Of a stretch of 64,000 nt of DNA, positions 1 through 8,029 are shown in pieces; within the stretch, counting starts at the first letter, position 1, and each line of letters starts with the position of its first letter. The notes below the pieces were generated by a model. That model ran no database searches. It was not told where the DNA came from and saw only the letters and a program-made list of their open reading frames with translations. This DNA is from Serratia nematodiphila DZ0503SBS1. Lineage in GTDB: Bacteria; Pseudomonadota; Gammaproteobacteria; Enterobacterales; Enterobacteriaceae. Location of the stretch: contig NZ_JPUX01000001.1 in the NCBI RefSeq assembly GCF_000738675.1, forward strand, positions 3,968,001 to 4,032,000. The letters run 5' to 3'. Position numbers and translations under genes: made by a program.

Positions 1-202
1 TTCTGAAGCTGGCGTCTTTCAGGATCGCGCGGCTGAAATTACCGCCCTGTCGGCTGTCGCGATCGTAAAACTGGCAGCCGATAAACTCGGTGCCGGTCAA
101 ATCGGCGCCTGAAAAATCGCACAGCATAAAGCTGCCGTTTTCAATTTTTTCGCCGGTAAAGCGGTTACGGTCAATCTTTTCACCCTTCAACATCAGACTC
201 AT
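1..202 (-). CDS. qnr: Qnr-type pentapeptide repeat protein, N-terminal part
   Basis: Only the first 67 codons lie in the window; the gene runs off the left edge. The translation starts MSLMLKGEKIDRNRFTGEKI and continues with pentapeptide steps (CDFSG, ADLTG, TEFIG, CQFYD), closely resembling the N terminus of QnrB proteins. Qnr proteins fold as a right-handed quadrilateral beta-helix that mimics DNA and protects DNA gyrase and topoisomerase IV from quinolones. Serratia marcescens carries a chromosomal member, Smaqnr. The start at 202 is chosen because it lies 10 bases downstream of a LexA box; a second in-frame ATG at 193 is possible. The family is clear; the full length and loop structure cannot be seen here. 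Confidence 0.88.
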   Translation of the reverse strand, partial: MSLMLKGEKIDRNRFTGEKIENGSFMLCDFSGADLTGTEFIGCQFYDRDSRQGGNFSRAILKDASFR

Positions 203-212
203 CGCAGCACAC

Positions 213-228
213 CTGTTTATTTATACAG
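213..228 (-). promoter_or_regulatory. LexA (SOS) box of qnr
   Basis: The minus strand reads CTGTATAAATAAACAG, an exact match to the LexA consensus CTGT-N8-ACAG with an AT-only centre. It lies between the qnr start codon (202) and a candidate promoter (TTGCCA at 261-266, 17-bp spacer, TTAAAT at 238-243, minus strand). LexA bound here would block transcription, so DNA damage should induce the gene, as is known for plasmid qnrB. Confidence 0.85.
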
Positions 229-276
229 TCAGTGCGCATTTAATCCTATTCCGGCGCGGTTGGCAATCGTCGTCGA

Positions 277-1350
277 TCAGCGGCCATCCGCTGCGGCCGG
301 CTCGAACGTCACCTTGACGATACTGAACGTCTTGGTACTTTCCGCCTGAGCGACGTCGGCAAACAGCCGGGGGTAACGGGAGTTGACGACCCACACCTCG
401 CCATCGCGCAGCGCGGCGCCGGTCGGCCCATCCAATCCCGGCGGTGCGGCGACCGCGGCGACACGCGCACTCGCCCAGCCGTCGGTCGAGGAGAGCAGCG
501 TCACGTCACCGGACATGCTCCCCTTTTCACCCGGAAAAGACTGTACGATCACCAATTCATGGGCGTTTTTGAGCCGCAACCCGTCCGGCCCTTTTAAGCG
601 TTGCGGCAACCTGATTGCACTTACCGCAGGCGCGTTATCCAGCGTCACCTTCCACAGCAGCCCGCGGGTGTAGTCCGCCGCAATCAGGAAGCCGTCCGGG
701 TGATACACGACGCCATTGAGATAGGGCCGCGTGCCCTGCGCAGCGGCGGGTGCGTCTGCCGGCATCAAGCGCGCTGAGCGCACCAAAATCGACACCTGGT
801 GCGTTGCCCGATCAATCTTGTAAATCTGCGGCTGGAAGCTGTCGGTGACGTAGATATTGCCCTGCGCGTCGAGCGTCAGATCGTTGGCCAGCGTCGGCCC
901 ATGGCTTAGCGATGAAAGGTCGTACGTCTGCTGCAGCACGCCGGTATCGAGATTGAACTCCAGCACCTGCGCCACGCGATTGCGCGTGCCGGCGGCAGAG
1001 TTGCGGGACACGCCCACGTCTTCGTTGCACACCAGCACCCGGTTGCGTTCGGCGTCCACCAGCATGCCGGAGGTGGTGATAAGCCCCTTGCCGGTGGAAA
1101 ACCGCCGATAGCGGCCATCCGGGTAGACCAGGCCAAGCTGCCCGCCGCGCAGGGAGGAGATAAGGAACGCACCGGCGCGTGCATTCCAGGCAATGCCCTC
1201 AGGGTAGGCGCCGGCGGGGTCCGGTGAAAACTCGATGCGTTGCGTGGCCTGCGCCTGCATAACGCCGCAGAGCAACAGCGCAGCGCCGGCCAACTGGGTG
1301 ACGCATCGGCGGCACGGCAATAAGAAAGAAAAGAAGCTGAAGCGGAACAT
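277..1350 (-). CDS. Secreted SMP-30/gluconolactonase-like beta-propeller protein
   Basis: The 357-residue product begins with a hydrophobic export signal (about residues 1-38, likely cut after a Gln-Ala motif), followed by a six-bladed propeller-like region of the SMP-30/gluconolactonase/LRE type. Repeated blade motifs such as NDLTLDAQGNIYVTDSF and YLNGVVYHPDGFLIAADY are visible and carry the Asn/Asp positions that bind the metal in this family. A periplasmic lactonase or related hydrolase is likely; the substrate is unknown. The start at 1350 is preferred over 1356 or 1434 because AGGG lies 8 bases upstream. The gene appears monocistronic. Confidence 0.7.
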   Translation of the reverse strand: MFRFSFFSFLLPCRRCVTQLAGAALLLCGVMQAQATQRIEFSPDPAGAYPEGIAWNARAGAFLISSLRGGQLGLVYPDGRYRRFSTGKGLITTSGMLVDAERNRVLVCNEDVGVSRNSAAGTRNRVAQVLEFNLDTGVLQQTYDLSSLSHGPTLANDLTLDAQGNIYVTDSFQPQIYKIDRATHQVSILVRSARLMPADAPAAAQGTRPYLNGVVYHPDGFLIAADYTRGLLWKVTLDNAPAVSAIRLPQRLKGPDGLRLKNAHELVIVQSFPGEKGSMSGDVTLLSSTDGWASARVAAVAAPPGLDGPTGAALRDGEVWVVNSRYPRLFADVAQAESTKTFSIVKVTFEPAAADGR

Positions 1351-1458
1351 GAGCATGACCCTGATGAGGACTCGGATCGCTAGAGTAGGATCGCGCCGCT
1401 CGTGGCACCAGCCGGGAAAAAGGCAATGCGCCACTAAAAAAATCGCAGTAATCGGCGC

Positions 1459-1486
1459 AAAAAAAAACCGCCCGATACGGGCGGTT
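1459..1486 (-). terminator. Intrinsic terminator of the 69-residue gene
   Basis: A perfect 9-bp stem (1466-1474 with 1478-1486, loop ATA) is followed on the minus strand by a run of T. It lies directly after the stop codon at 1504. Confidence 0.85.
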
Positions 1487-1503
1487 GACGTGACGGCGAA
1501 CCG

Positions 1504-1713
1504 TTACTTCAGGGCTTCCTGAATGGCGTCGGCCATCGGACCGATGTGCTTCTCCGCCGCCTTCAGCTGGAAGTCCACGCCGTTGCCATCGTTGGTGTCT
1601 GACAGCGTGGCCTTGATCAGTTCCAGCGCCGCCTGCACCGCCACCAGCCGTTTGTGCTGTTCGTCCGTGACCGGTTCGGCGCCCATATTGGCCGGATAGT
1701 AATGTTCTAACAT
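1504..1713 (-). CDS. Small conserved hypothetical protein, 69 residues
   Basis: This is a short acidic soluble protein with no signal peptide or membrane segment. It appears mostly helical, with a central stretch resembling a helical bundle (DEQHKRLVAVQAALELIKA). A good ribosome binding site (AAGGAG) lies 8 bases before the ATG and an intrinsic terminator follows at once, so the gene is probably real and transcribed alone. I do not recognise the family and propose no function. Confidence 0.7.
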   Translation of the reverse strand: MLEHYYPANMGAEPVTDEQHKRLVAVQAALELIKATLSDTNDGNGVDFQLKAAEKHIGPMADAIQEALK

Positions 1714-1854
1714 CGCGATCTCCTTTTGATGACGTTAACCTCTAACCTACCAGAAAACCGTGCATTTACTAAGGAAACCAGACCGGGTGCGGCCGAGTGA
1801 CGATAAATTGCACTATACTGGGCAAACACCCTCCCCTGTTACAGGATCATCGCC

Positions 1855-2205
1855 ATGTCATTCCAGGGAAGCTGCCACTGCGGCGCCGTCACCTTCTCCG
1901 TAGACGCCGAACTGCCGACCGAAGCCCTCAGCTGCAACTGCTCGATCTGCCGCCGCAAAGGCCTGCTGCTGTCTTTCTTTCCCATCAGCGCGTTCACGCT
2001 CAGCAGCGGCCAAGACCAGCTCAGCACCTACACCTTCAATCAGCACAAGATCCGCCATCAGTTCTGCCGAGTCTGCGGCGCCCAGCCCTTTGCCTACGGC
2101 ACCGCGCCGGACGGCGCCGCGATGTGCGCCGTCAATCTGCGCTGCGTGCCTGACGTCGCGCTCGATGCGTTACAGATCCACAGCTACGACGGGGCCAGCG
2201 TCTGA
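1855..2205 (+). CDS. GFA family (glutathione-dependent formaldehyde-activating enzyme-like) protein
   Basis: The 116-residue protein has the GFA zinc fold. It begins MSFQGSCHCGAV and has the cysteine sets CHC (residues 7-9), CNCSIC (28-33) and CRVC, which form the two zinc sites of the family. GFA proteins are named for Gfa of Paracoccus, which was proposed to condense formaldehyde with glutathione; most homologues are uncharacterised. It stands between two minus-strand units and is probably transcribed alone. Family assignment is firm; the reaction is unknown. Confidence 0.82.
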   Translation: MSFQGSCHCGAVTFSVDAELPTEALSCNCSICRRKGLLLSFFPISAFTLSSGQDQLSTYTFNQHKIRHQFCRVCGAQPFAYGTAPDGAAMCAVNLRCVPDVALDALQIHSYDGASV

Positions 2206-2218
2206 GCGAATCGCGCGC

Positions 2219-3390
2219 TCAGTCGAAGGCGACCCAGCCGGCGTCGGTTTCGGCGGATTGCACGCAGCGCGCCACCCACTTCACGCCCAGCGCGCCGGCC
2301 TGCACGTCCGGGTACCAGAAGTCGGCCAGGAAGGCCGCGTCGCGCCGATCGGTGGCGTCCATCGCCAGCGCGAAGCGGCGGTAGAGATTCGACCAGGCTT
2401 CAAACAGCCCCTCCGCATGGCCGCCGCCGATGCGATCGTCCGCCAGCGCCGACGCGGCGAGATACGGCATACCGCGCTCCAGGATCCGCACCGGCTCGCC
2501 CTGCACTTCGAAGCGCAGCTGATTGGGTTGTTCATCCCACCACTCCAGGCTGGCCTTTTCACCGACAATGCGCACCTTTTGGCCGTGCATCGAACCGCAG
2601 TTGACCGCCGAAGCCCACACGGAGCCGATGGCGCCGTTGTGATACTCCATCAGCACATAGGCGTTGTCCTCCAACGGCGCGCGCGACGGCACAAAGCTTT
2701 GTCGGCTGCAGATCAGCCGCCGGATCTTCAGCTGCGGCGCCATGGTTTCCGCCAGGAACAGCGTGTGGGTCGCCAGATCGCCCAGCACATAGCTGGGGCC
2801 GACAAAGCGCGGATCGACCCGCCAGCGAGTGCTGGGATTATCCTGCTCCACCGCCGCGGCGTGAAAGCCGTGGGCGAACTGCATATTCACCAGCCGAATT
2901 TCCCCCAGCCGGCCATCGGCAATCATCTGCCGCGCCTGCAAAATCATCTGGTGCCCGGCATAGCCGTAGGTCACGCCGATGACTTTGCGCTGCCGCTCGC
3001 ACAGCGCCGCCAGCGCCTGCGCCTCTTCGACGCTGAAACACAGCGGCTTCTCGCACACCACGTGCAATCCCGCCTCCAGCGCCGCCCGGCAAATGGCGTA
3101 ATGGGTGTTGTTCGGCGTGGCGATCGAGACCGCTTCGATGCCGTCCGCCCGCGCGGCTTCGGCGCGGAACATCTCGGCATAATCCGCATAACAGCGCTCC
3201 GCCGCCACGCCCAGACTCCGGCCAAAATCACGCCCGCGTTCGGCGTCAATGTCGAACGCGCCGGCCAACAGAGTAAACGCGCCGTCGCGCAAGGCCGCCG
3301 AACGGTGGATGTAACCAATCTGGCTGGTGCCGCCGCCGCCGACCATGCCCAGCGCAACGATCTCGCCAAAGGTTTGCTGCCGTTGATCAT
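2219..3390 (-). CDS. Gfo/Idh/MocA family sugar oxidoreductase, apparent frameshift near the start
   Basis: This is an NAD(P)-dependent sugar or inositol dehydrogenase type protein. The Rossmann motif GMVGGGG is followed by the family motif CEKPLCFS with its catalytic-region Lys, and then the C-terminal beta-sheet domain. The expected start is the ATG at 3390, which has AGGAG 8 bases upstream and lies 14 bases after the isomerase stop. That ATG opens MINGSKPLA, but the frame then leaves the oxidoreductase frame; adding one base near 3364-3366 would join it to EIVALGMVGGGG. The nearest in-frame ATG (3346) would remove the first beta strand of the NAD fold. The gene is therefore either frameshifted, mis-sequenced or uses an odd start. 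It is the last gene of the LacI-isomerase operon. Confidence 0.75.
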
Positions 3391-3404
3391 CGTGTTTCTC
3401 CTGG

Positions 3405-4328
3405 TTAAAAGCCGAGGCCGCGCAAGTAGCGCAAGCTGGCGGTGACGTCCTGCAGGCTGCCCTGCACATTGCGCGGATCGCGCTCCTGCTCGATAGTGAT
3501 CCAACCCCGGTAACCGCGCTCGGCCAACAGCGCGCGCAGCTGCGGATAATCGATCGCCCCGCTGCCCAACGGGCACATGACGCCCTCAGCGCAGGCGGTG
3601 AAAAAATCGACGCCGCGCGCCAGCACCTCGCGGAACACCTGCGGATCGACGTCTTTGAAGTGCAGATAATCAAGACGTTCAAAGTGCTTGCTCAGCCAGG
3701 CAGCCGGGTCCAGCCCGGCGTAATACAGATGGCCGGTATCCAGGCACAATCCGGCGGTGTGATGCGGAATGTCCGCCGCCAACCGGTCGATTTCGTCGGC
3801 GAACTCGATACAGCCGCCGGCGTGCGGATGCACCACCGGCCGCACGCCGTATTCCCGCCAGGCCAGTTCGCTGATGCGCGTAATGTGCCCGATCATCCTC
3901 TGCCACTCCGCCTGCGACAAACGCGGTGCTAAATCTGAACGCCCGGCGAATCTGGCGCGTTGCGGATTGCCGAAATCGATAATTACCAGGAACGGCGGCG
4001 CGGCGCGATCGCCCTCGCTCGGCTCTGCCCTGGGCGCCCGCGAGAGGTTGCGGCAAATCCGATGCGTCAGATCCAGCAGGCGCTCAATGTTCGCCTCGCT
4101 GACCAGATCGTCAAAAATCGTGCCGGCCACCAGCGACAGACGATGCTGCTCCAGCGCGGCGCACAGCGCCTCGCTCTGCGTCGGCAGATAGCCCCACGGC
4201 CCCAGCTCGATGCTGCGGTAGCCGGCCGCCGACGCTTCTTGCAGAACCGTGGCGTAGGGCGGCAAATGGGGGTTGTTCGGATCATCTACGCCCCAACTGC
4301 AGGGCGCATTGGCGATAGGCAAAGTCAT
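3405..4328 (-). CDS. Sugar phosphate isomerase/epimerase-like TIM barrel (IolE/YcjR type)
   Basis: The 307-residue protein belongs to the xylose isomerase-like TIM-barrel superfamily (AP_endonuc_2). It begins MTLPIANAPCSWGVDDPNN. Metal-site motifs in order are IELGPWG, VVHPHAGG, LCLDTGHLYYAG and YLHFKDVD, with the late Glu in ITIEQERD. Members dehydrate or isomerise inositol-like or keto-sugar substrates. The start is supported by AAGGAG upstream; in-frame codons before 4328 are rejected. It is co-transcribed with the Gfo/Idh/MocA gene downstream, and a LacI regulator lies upstream, so the pair likely degrades one sugar or polyol. No transporter is present in the cluster. Confidence 0.8.
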   Translation of the reverse strand: MTLPIANAPCSWGVDDPNNPHLPPYATVLQEASAAGYRSIELGPWGYLPTQSEALCAALEQHRLSLVAGTIFDDLVSEANIERLLDLTHRICRNLSRAPRAEPSEGDRAAPPFLVIIDFGNPQRARFAGRSDLAPRLSQAEWQRMIGHITRISELAWREYGVRPVVHPHAGGCIEFADEIDRLAADIPHHTAGLCLDTGHLYYAGLDPAAWLSKHFERLDYLHFKDVDPQVFREVLARGVDFFTACAEGVMCPLGSGAIDYPQLRALLAERGYRGWITIEQERDPRNVQGSLQDVTASLRYLRGLGF

Positions 4329-4438
4329 GGCGACGGCTCCTTTTTTGCAGGGAATGCCGGCAGTATCAAACAAAAATTCCAAAACCATCAATAATGAAAA
4401 TTTTATTTTTTGATAGAGATCGCGCTATTTTTGATAAA

Positions 4439-4464
4439 ATATTTGATGGTTTTTAATCAAATAT
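4439..4464. promoter_or_regulatory. Palindromic operator upstream of the isomerase gene
   Basis: A perfect 9-bp inverted repeat, ATATTTGAT and ATCAAATAT, is separated by 8 bases. It lies in the AT-rich gap between the LacI gene and the isomerase. The half site TTTGAT recurs upstream of the regulator itself, which fits a LacI-family operator. Confidence 0.6.
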
Positions 4465-4514
4465 AGGCGGCGCCTGGTTGCGCGCTGCTCTCGGCAACCA
4501 CCACTCATCGGCCG

Positions 4515-5546
4515 TCAGAGGTTTTCTTTGGTGATCACATCGAAGCGATTAATGATGTGCCGTAATCCCGGTTGTTCATCGGCGGCGAGCAACGTCTCGA
4601 CGATCGTGGCGGCCAATTCGGGAATGCGGTGGCACAGCAGCAGATCCACCGTGCCGTCGAGCAGCGCCATTTCACCGCCCTGCACCGGGCCGTGGCACAC
4701 CAGCGTGATGTCGCGCTGCCGGCCGCTCTCTCGCAACGCCTGAATAATGCCCTCCACACCGCCGCTCGGCGCGTACAGCGCCGCCAGCTCCGGGTGGCTC
4801 GCCAGCAGTTCACGCGTGACCCGGCGCGCCGTTTCCGCGTCCTCGAGGCTGCGCACCGGCTCCAGCACACGCTGGCCGCTCATCTGCTCACGCAGGTAGG
4901 AGCGGAAACCGATCTCGCAGGCCTCCTGACACGTAAAACGGTTGTCGCCGATGATCACGCCGACGTCGCCCTGCCGCCGGCACAGACGATCCACCGCCCA
5001 GCCGGCGGTGCGGCCCGCTTTTTGATTATCCAGACCGATGTAGCCGGCGCGGCTGGGCACCGATAAATCCGACAGCAGCGCGAAAACGTTGATGCCCGCC
5101 TGGGCGGCTTCTTCTACGGCATAGTGGATCAGGGGGTGATCCAGCGCCAACACGCCGATCGCTTCCACCTGGCGGCTCAATTGGCTAATGGCGGCGGCGG
5201 TGTCGCCGATGGCATTGAGAGAGTGAAAGATAAACTGCGGCGGCTGACCCGGCTCATGATACGGCGCCGCTTGCGCCATCAGTTCATCAGCCAGTTGCGC
5301 ATAGAAAGAGTGTTCGCGCCGCAGCAGGATGAACCCCATTCTCAGGCGGCGTTCCGGCCTGCCCAGCACCGCCGACAGGCAGTGGGACTTCTCCAACGCG
5401 AACCCCAACTTTTTCGCCGCCTCAATCACCCGGCGCTGGGTGACGGGCCGCACCGACGCGCGTTGGTTGATCACCCGATCGACGGTGGCGATGCCGACCC
5501 GCGCCTCTCTGGCGATGGCCGCCATGGTGGTTTTCTTGCCGCTCAT
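4515..5546 (-). CDS. LacI family transcriptional regulator
   Basis: The N-terminal helix-turn-helix (residues about 5-25: TTMAAIAREARVGIATVDRV) and hinge helix are followed by a periplasmic-binding-protein-like effector domain (about 65-340). The recognition helix has TVDRV instead of the more usual TVSRV. The start at 5546 (MSGKKTT) is chosen because GGAG lies 6 bases upstream; upstream in-frame ATGs at 5552, 5558 and 5561 are less well placed. The product probably controls the isomerase-oxidoreductase pair downstream and itself, since similar TTTGAT-N8-ATCA sites lie in front of both. The inducer is probably the sugar degraded by the operon. Confidence 0.85.
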   Translation of the reverse strand: MSGKKTTMAAIAREARVGIATVDRVINQRASVRPVTQRRVIEAAKKLGFALEKSHCLSAVLGRPERRLRMGFILLRREHSFYAQLADELMAQAAPYHEPGQPPQFIFHSLNAIGDTAAAISQLSRQVEAIGVLALDHPLIHYAVEEAAQAGINVFALLSDLSVPSRAGYIGLDNQKAGRTAGWAVDRLCRRQGDVGVIIGDNRFTCQEACEIGFRSYLREQMSGQRVLEPVRSLEDAETARRVTRELLASHPELAALYAPSGGVEGIIQALRESGRQRDITLVCHGPVQGGEMALLDGTVDLLLCHRIPELAATIVETLLAADEQPGLRHIINRFDVITKENL

Positions 5547-5564
5547 GTTCATCTCCATCAACGA

Positions 5565-5584
5565 TTTGATGGAAAAATATCATA
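5565..5584. promoter_or_regulatory. Second candidate LacI-type operator (autoregulatory)
   Basis: TTTGATGGAAAAATATCATA repeats the half-site arrangement TTTGAT-N8-ATCA found at 4439-4464, with one mismatch in the second arm. It sits just upstream of the LacI gene start at 5546, suggesting that the regulator represses itself. Confidence 0.5.
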
Positions 5585-5618
5585 GCCGTTGCCGCCCCTG
5601 ATGTGATGCCGTTCGCGA

Positions 5619-6035
5619 TTAACGGTAGACGGAGAACTTCTTGGTGAGCGGCTTAAGCTGTTCAGTGTCGCCGTAGAGCGCCACCGCCACGAAATCCAAC
5701 TGCTCGTAAGGGGTATTGGCGGTGTCGGCGATCTGCTGCTCGGCGGAGTGCGACAGCATGGTGGTGGTGAAGAAGTTGGACAGCACGCCCTCCTCCTTGC
5801 ATTTGAGGATCAGGTTGCTGAGCTGGCTGCTGTTTTTAGCCTGCAGGATGACGATCGGGTAGTGGCTCATATTGGCGCTGATGCCGTCGAGGCTGCTCGG
5901 ATAGTGGTGAAACTCGCGCTGCTCGATAAGATCGGTGATGCCCGCCGTCAGATGGCAGGAGGCGTTAAACAGCGTGGCCGGTTCGTGATTGCGGTTGAGG
6001 ATGATATAAAACTTTTTCTCGTTGTCGCTGTACAT
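5619..6035 (-). CDS. DUF2000-like small protein
   Basis: The 138-residue soluble protein (MYSDNEKKFYIILNRNHEP at the start) resembles the DUF2000 family, whose members adopt a peptidyl-tRNA hydrolase II-like fold and have no proven function. The pattern of an N-terminal beta strand, a central segment ending ISANMSHYPIVILQAKNSSQ and a C-terminal YGDTEQLKPLTKKFSVYR fits. The start has CAAGGAGAAGAGT before the ATG. It lies about 100 bases downstream of another small minus-strand gene (6134-6592), and the two may be co-expressed. The family call is from memory of the pattern and is only moderate. Confidence 0.6.
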   Translation of the reverse strand: MYSDNEKKFYIILNRNHEPATLFNASCHLTAGITDLIEQREFHHYPSSLDGISANMSHYPIVILQAKNSSQLSNLILKCKEEGVLSNFFTTTMLSHSAEQQIADTANTPYEQLDFVAVALYGDTEQLKPLTKKFSVYR

Positions 6036-6133
6036 ACTCTTCTCCTTGAATAGACAGCCAGTTTTACCCAACCGGCGCACGGTTTCAAGGCGCGATAAGG
6101 GGCCGCGTCCGGCCCCGTGATAGCACTGCCGGC

Positions 6134-6592
6134 TCAGACCGCGCCTTCGCCAGGCCCCAGCGGCTGGGCCACCTGATGCAGCACGGTGATGTTCTGCAAA
6201 ATAGTGCCGCCGTCGATCGGTTTCATCTGGCCGTCGCGATCTTTATAGTGCGTCGGCTTGGCGCCGTGGAAGAACAGCCCGGCGTTGACCTGCACGCCCA
6301 GATAGCCCGCGCTGGCCGGCAGGCGCTGCACGTCGGTCCAGGGGTTAGAAACCGGCACATACTGGAAGCCTGCGCTGGTCTTGGCATACAGCGGGCGCAA
6401 CAGCGTGACAAAGGCCATCATCGGCGACAGCGCCTCTGTAAAGATCTGCACCGGCCGATCGACCGTCATCAAGAAACCCTGCGGCTGCTCCTCAACCGTG
6501 TCGAGGCTCAGGCTGCTGCTGATATCATCGCCCCGGCCGCCATAGCTCCATTCAATGGCCGGCGCCCTACTCTCGTTCATCATCTCTGACAT
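6134..6592 (-). CDS. Conserved hypothetical protein, 152 residues
   Basis: I do not recognise this family. The protein is soluble with no signal peptide. It has an acidic N-terminal part and a C-terminal half rich in aromatic residues and glycine, including GYLGVQVNAGLFFHGAKPTH and GGTILQNITVLHQVAQP. The start at 6592 (MSEMMNES) has AAGGAGCAGTGT upstream; earlier in-frame starts lack support. It precedes the DUF2000-like gene in the same orientation, with about 100 bases between them, so the two may form a small unit. Confidence 0.6.
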   Translation of the reverse strand: MSEMMNESRAPAIEWSYGGRGDDISSSLSLDTVEEQPQGFLMTVDRPVQIFTEALSPMMAFVTLLRPLYAKTSAGFQYVPVSNPWTDVQRLPASAGYLGVQVNAGLFFHGAKPTHYKDRDGQMKPIDGGTILQNITVLHQVAQPLGPGEGAV

Positions 6593-6820
6593 ACACTGCT
6601 CCTTATAAAGTGAATTCAACACGCCTGCTGCGTGCCGGAACAGTAAACCGCTGCAGGGGGGCGAGCGTCCACGCCGGGCGGCACGCTGGCGCACCAAACA
6701 ACGAGGCGCGCAAATTAAAGCTCGAAATGAATAATTTTCCCACGTGACAGCGCAGCATTTGAACGACTTCTGTCGTAGCGCAGACGCATAGTGAGGGCGT
6801 TACCGCCACTGGAGAGTGTT

Positions 6821-8029
6821 ATGACTGCGATTAGACCGGACGCCATCGACCGCATTTCCCCCGCCGCCACGCCCTGGCTGGCCGTCATCAACGTGCTGTT
6901 CGCCGGCATCGCCGCAGCACTGCACGTGGGCAAGGCCACCATCGCGCTGCCGGCGCTGCAGGCCGAGTTCGGCCGCTCGCTGGAGGCGCTCAGCTGGGTC
7001 ATTTCGGCCTTTCCCTTCGTCGGAGTGTTCGGCGGCATCGCCGCCGGGCTGCTGGTGCGCCGCTGGGGCGACCGGCGCCTGCTGGCGTTCGGGCTGCTGA
7101 TCATCAGCGCCGCCAGCTTCGCCGGCACCACGCTGCACGACTTCAGCGGGCTGATCGTCAGCCGCTTTGTCGAAGGCCTCGGCTTCGTGATCGTAGTGGT
7201 TGCCTCGCCGGCGGTGCTGAACCGCATCGTCGCCCCGGCACAGCGCAACCTGGTGTTCGGCATCTGGAGCACCTTCATGCCGGCGGGCATCGCCATTTCA
7301 CTGTTTTTCGGCCCCCATCTGGCCGACTGGCAGCAGAGCTGGCAGGCCGGTGCGGCGTTGACGCTGCTGGCCGCCCTGCTGCTGCCGCTGACCACGTCCC
7401 GCCGCGCCGCCAAGGCGCACGTTCCGCCGTTGCCGCTGCGACAAGCGCTGGGCGCGATGCTGCGGGCACGCCAGCCGCTGTTGCTGGCGCTGATGTTCAC
7501 CGCTTACAACCTGCAGTTTTTCTCGGTAATGACCTTTTTGCCGATCTTTCTGATGCAGCGCATCGGCCTGTCGCTGGCGGCCGCCGGCGGCATCAGCGCG
7601 GCGGCGGTGGCGGCCAACATCATCGGCAACCTCGCCGCCGGCGTGCTGCTGTCGCGCGGGCTGCCCGCCAGAACGCTGCTCGCCGCCACCAGCCTGTTGA
7701 TCGGGGTCTTCGGCGTCGGCATTTTCCTGCCGATGACGCCCAACGGCTTGCTGATCCCGCTGTGTTTCCTGTTCTGCGCCATCGCCGGCATACTGCCCGC
7801 CACCATTCTGGCCGCCACGCCGGCGGCGACGCCGGAACCGACGCTGCTGCCGCTGAGCCTCGGGCTGGTGATGCAGGGAAACTACCTCGGCCAGGTGATC
7901 GGCCCGGTCGCGCTGAGCGCCATCGTGGCCGCAGCCGGCTGGGCGGCCCCGGCGTGGCTGGTGCTGGCTGCGGCGGTGTCTGGAGCGGTATTGGCGCTGG
8001 CGGCTACGCTTGCGTCAGGAAATCGATGA
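6821..8029 (+). CDS. MFS transporter
   Basis: The 402-residue protein has about 12 hydrophobic membrane segments and the loop 2-3 signature of the major facilitator superfamily (GLLVRRWGDRRLL, about residues 80-92). It sits in the inner membrane; the substrate cannot be read from sequence. GGAGAG lies 8 bases before the ATG at 6821, which is preferred to the in-frame start at 6791. Its 3' end overlaps the 3' end of the convergent LysR gene by 26 bases. Confidence 0.85.
   Translation: MTAIRPDAIDRISPAATPWLAVINVLFAGIAAALHVGKATIALPALQAEFGRSLEALSWVISAFPFVGVFGGIAAGLLVRRWGDRRLLAFGLLIISAASFAGTTLHDFSGLIVSRFVEGLGFVIVVVASPAVLNRIVAPAQRNLVFGIWSTFMPAGIAISLFFGPHLADWQQSWQAGAALTLLAALLLPLTTSRRAAKAHVPPLPLRQALGAMLRARQPLLLALMFTAYNLQFFSVMTFLPIFLMQRIGLSLAAAGGISAAAVAANIIGNLAAGVLLSRGLPARTLLAATSLLIGVFGVGIFLPMTPNGLLIPLCFLFCAIAGILPATILAATPAATPEPTLLPLSLGLVMQGNYLGQVIGPVALSAIVAAAGWAAPAWLVLAAAVSGAVLALAATLASGNR

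Noticed and set aside
2090..3445. 451-codon plus-strand open frame
   Set aside because: Antisense to the Gfo/Idh/MocA gene and overlapping the GFA gene; translation is Arg/His/Gln-rich without domain motifs.
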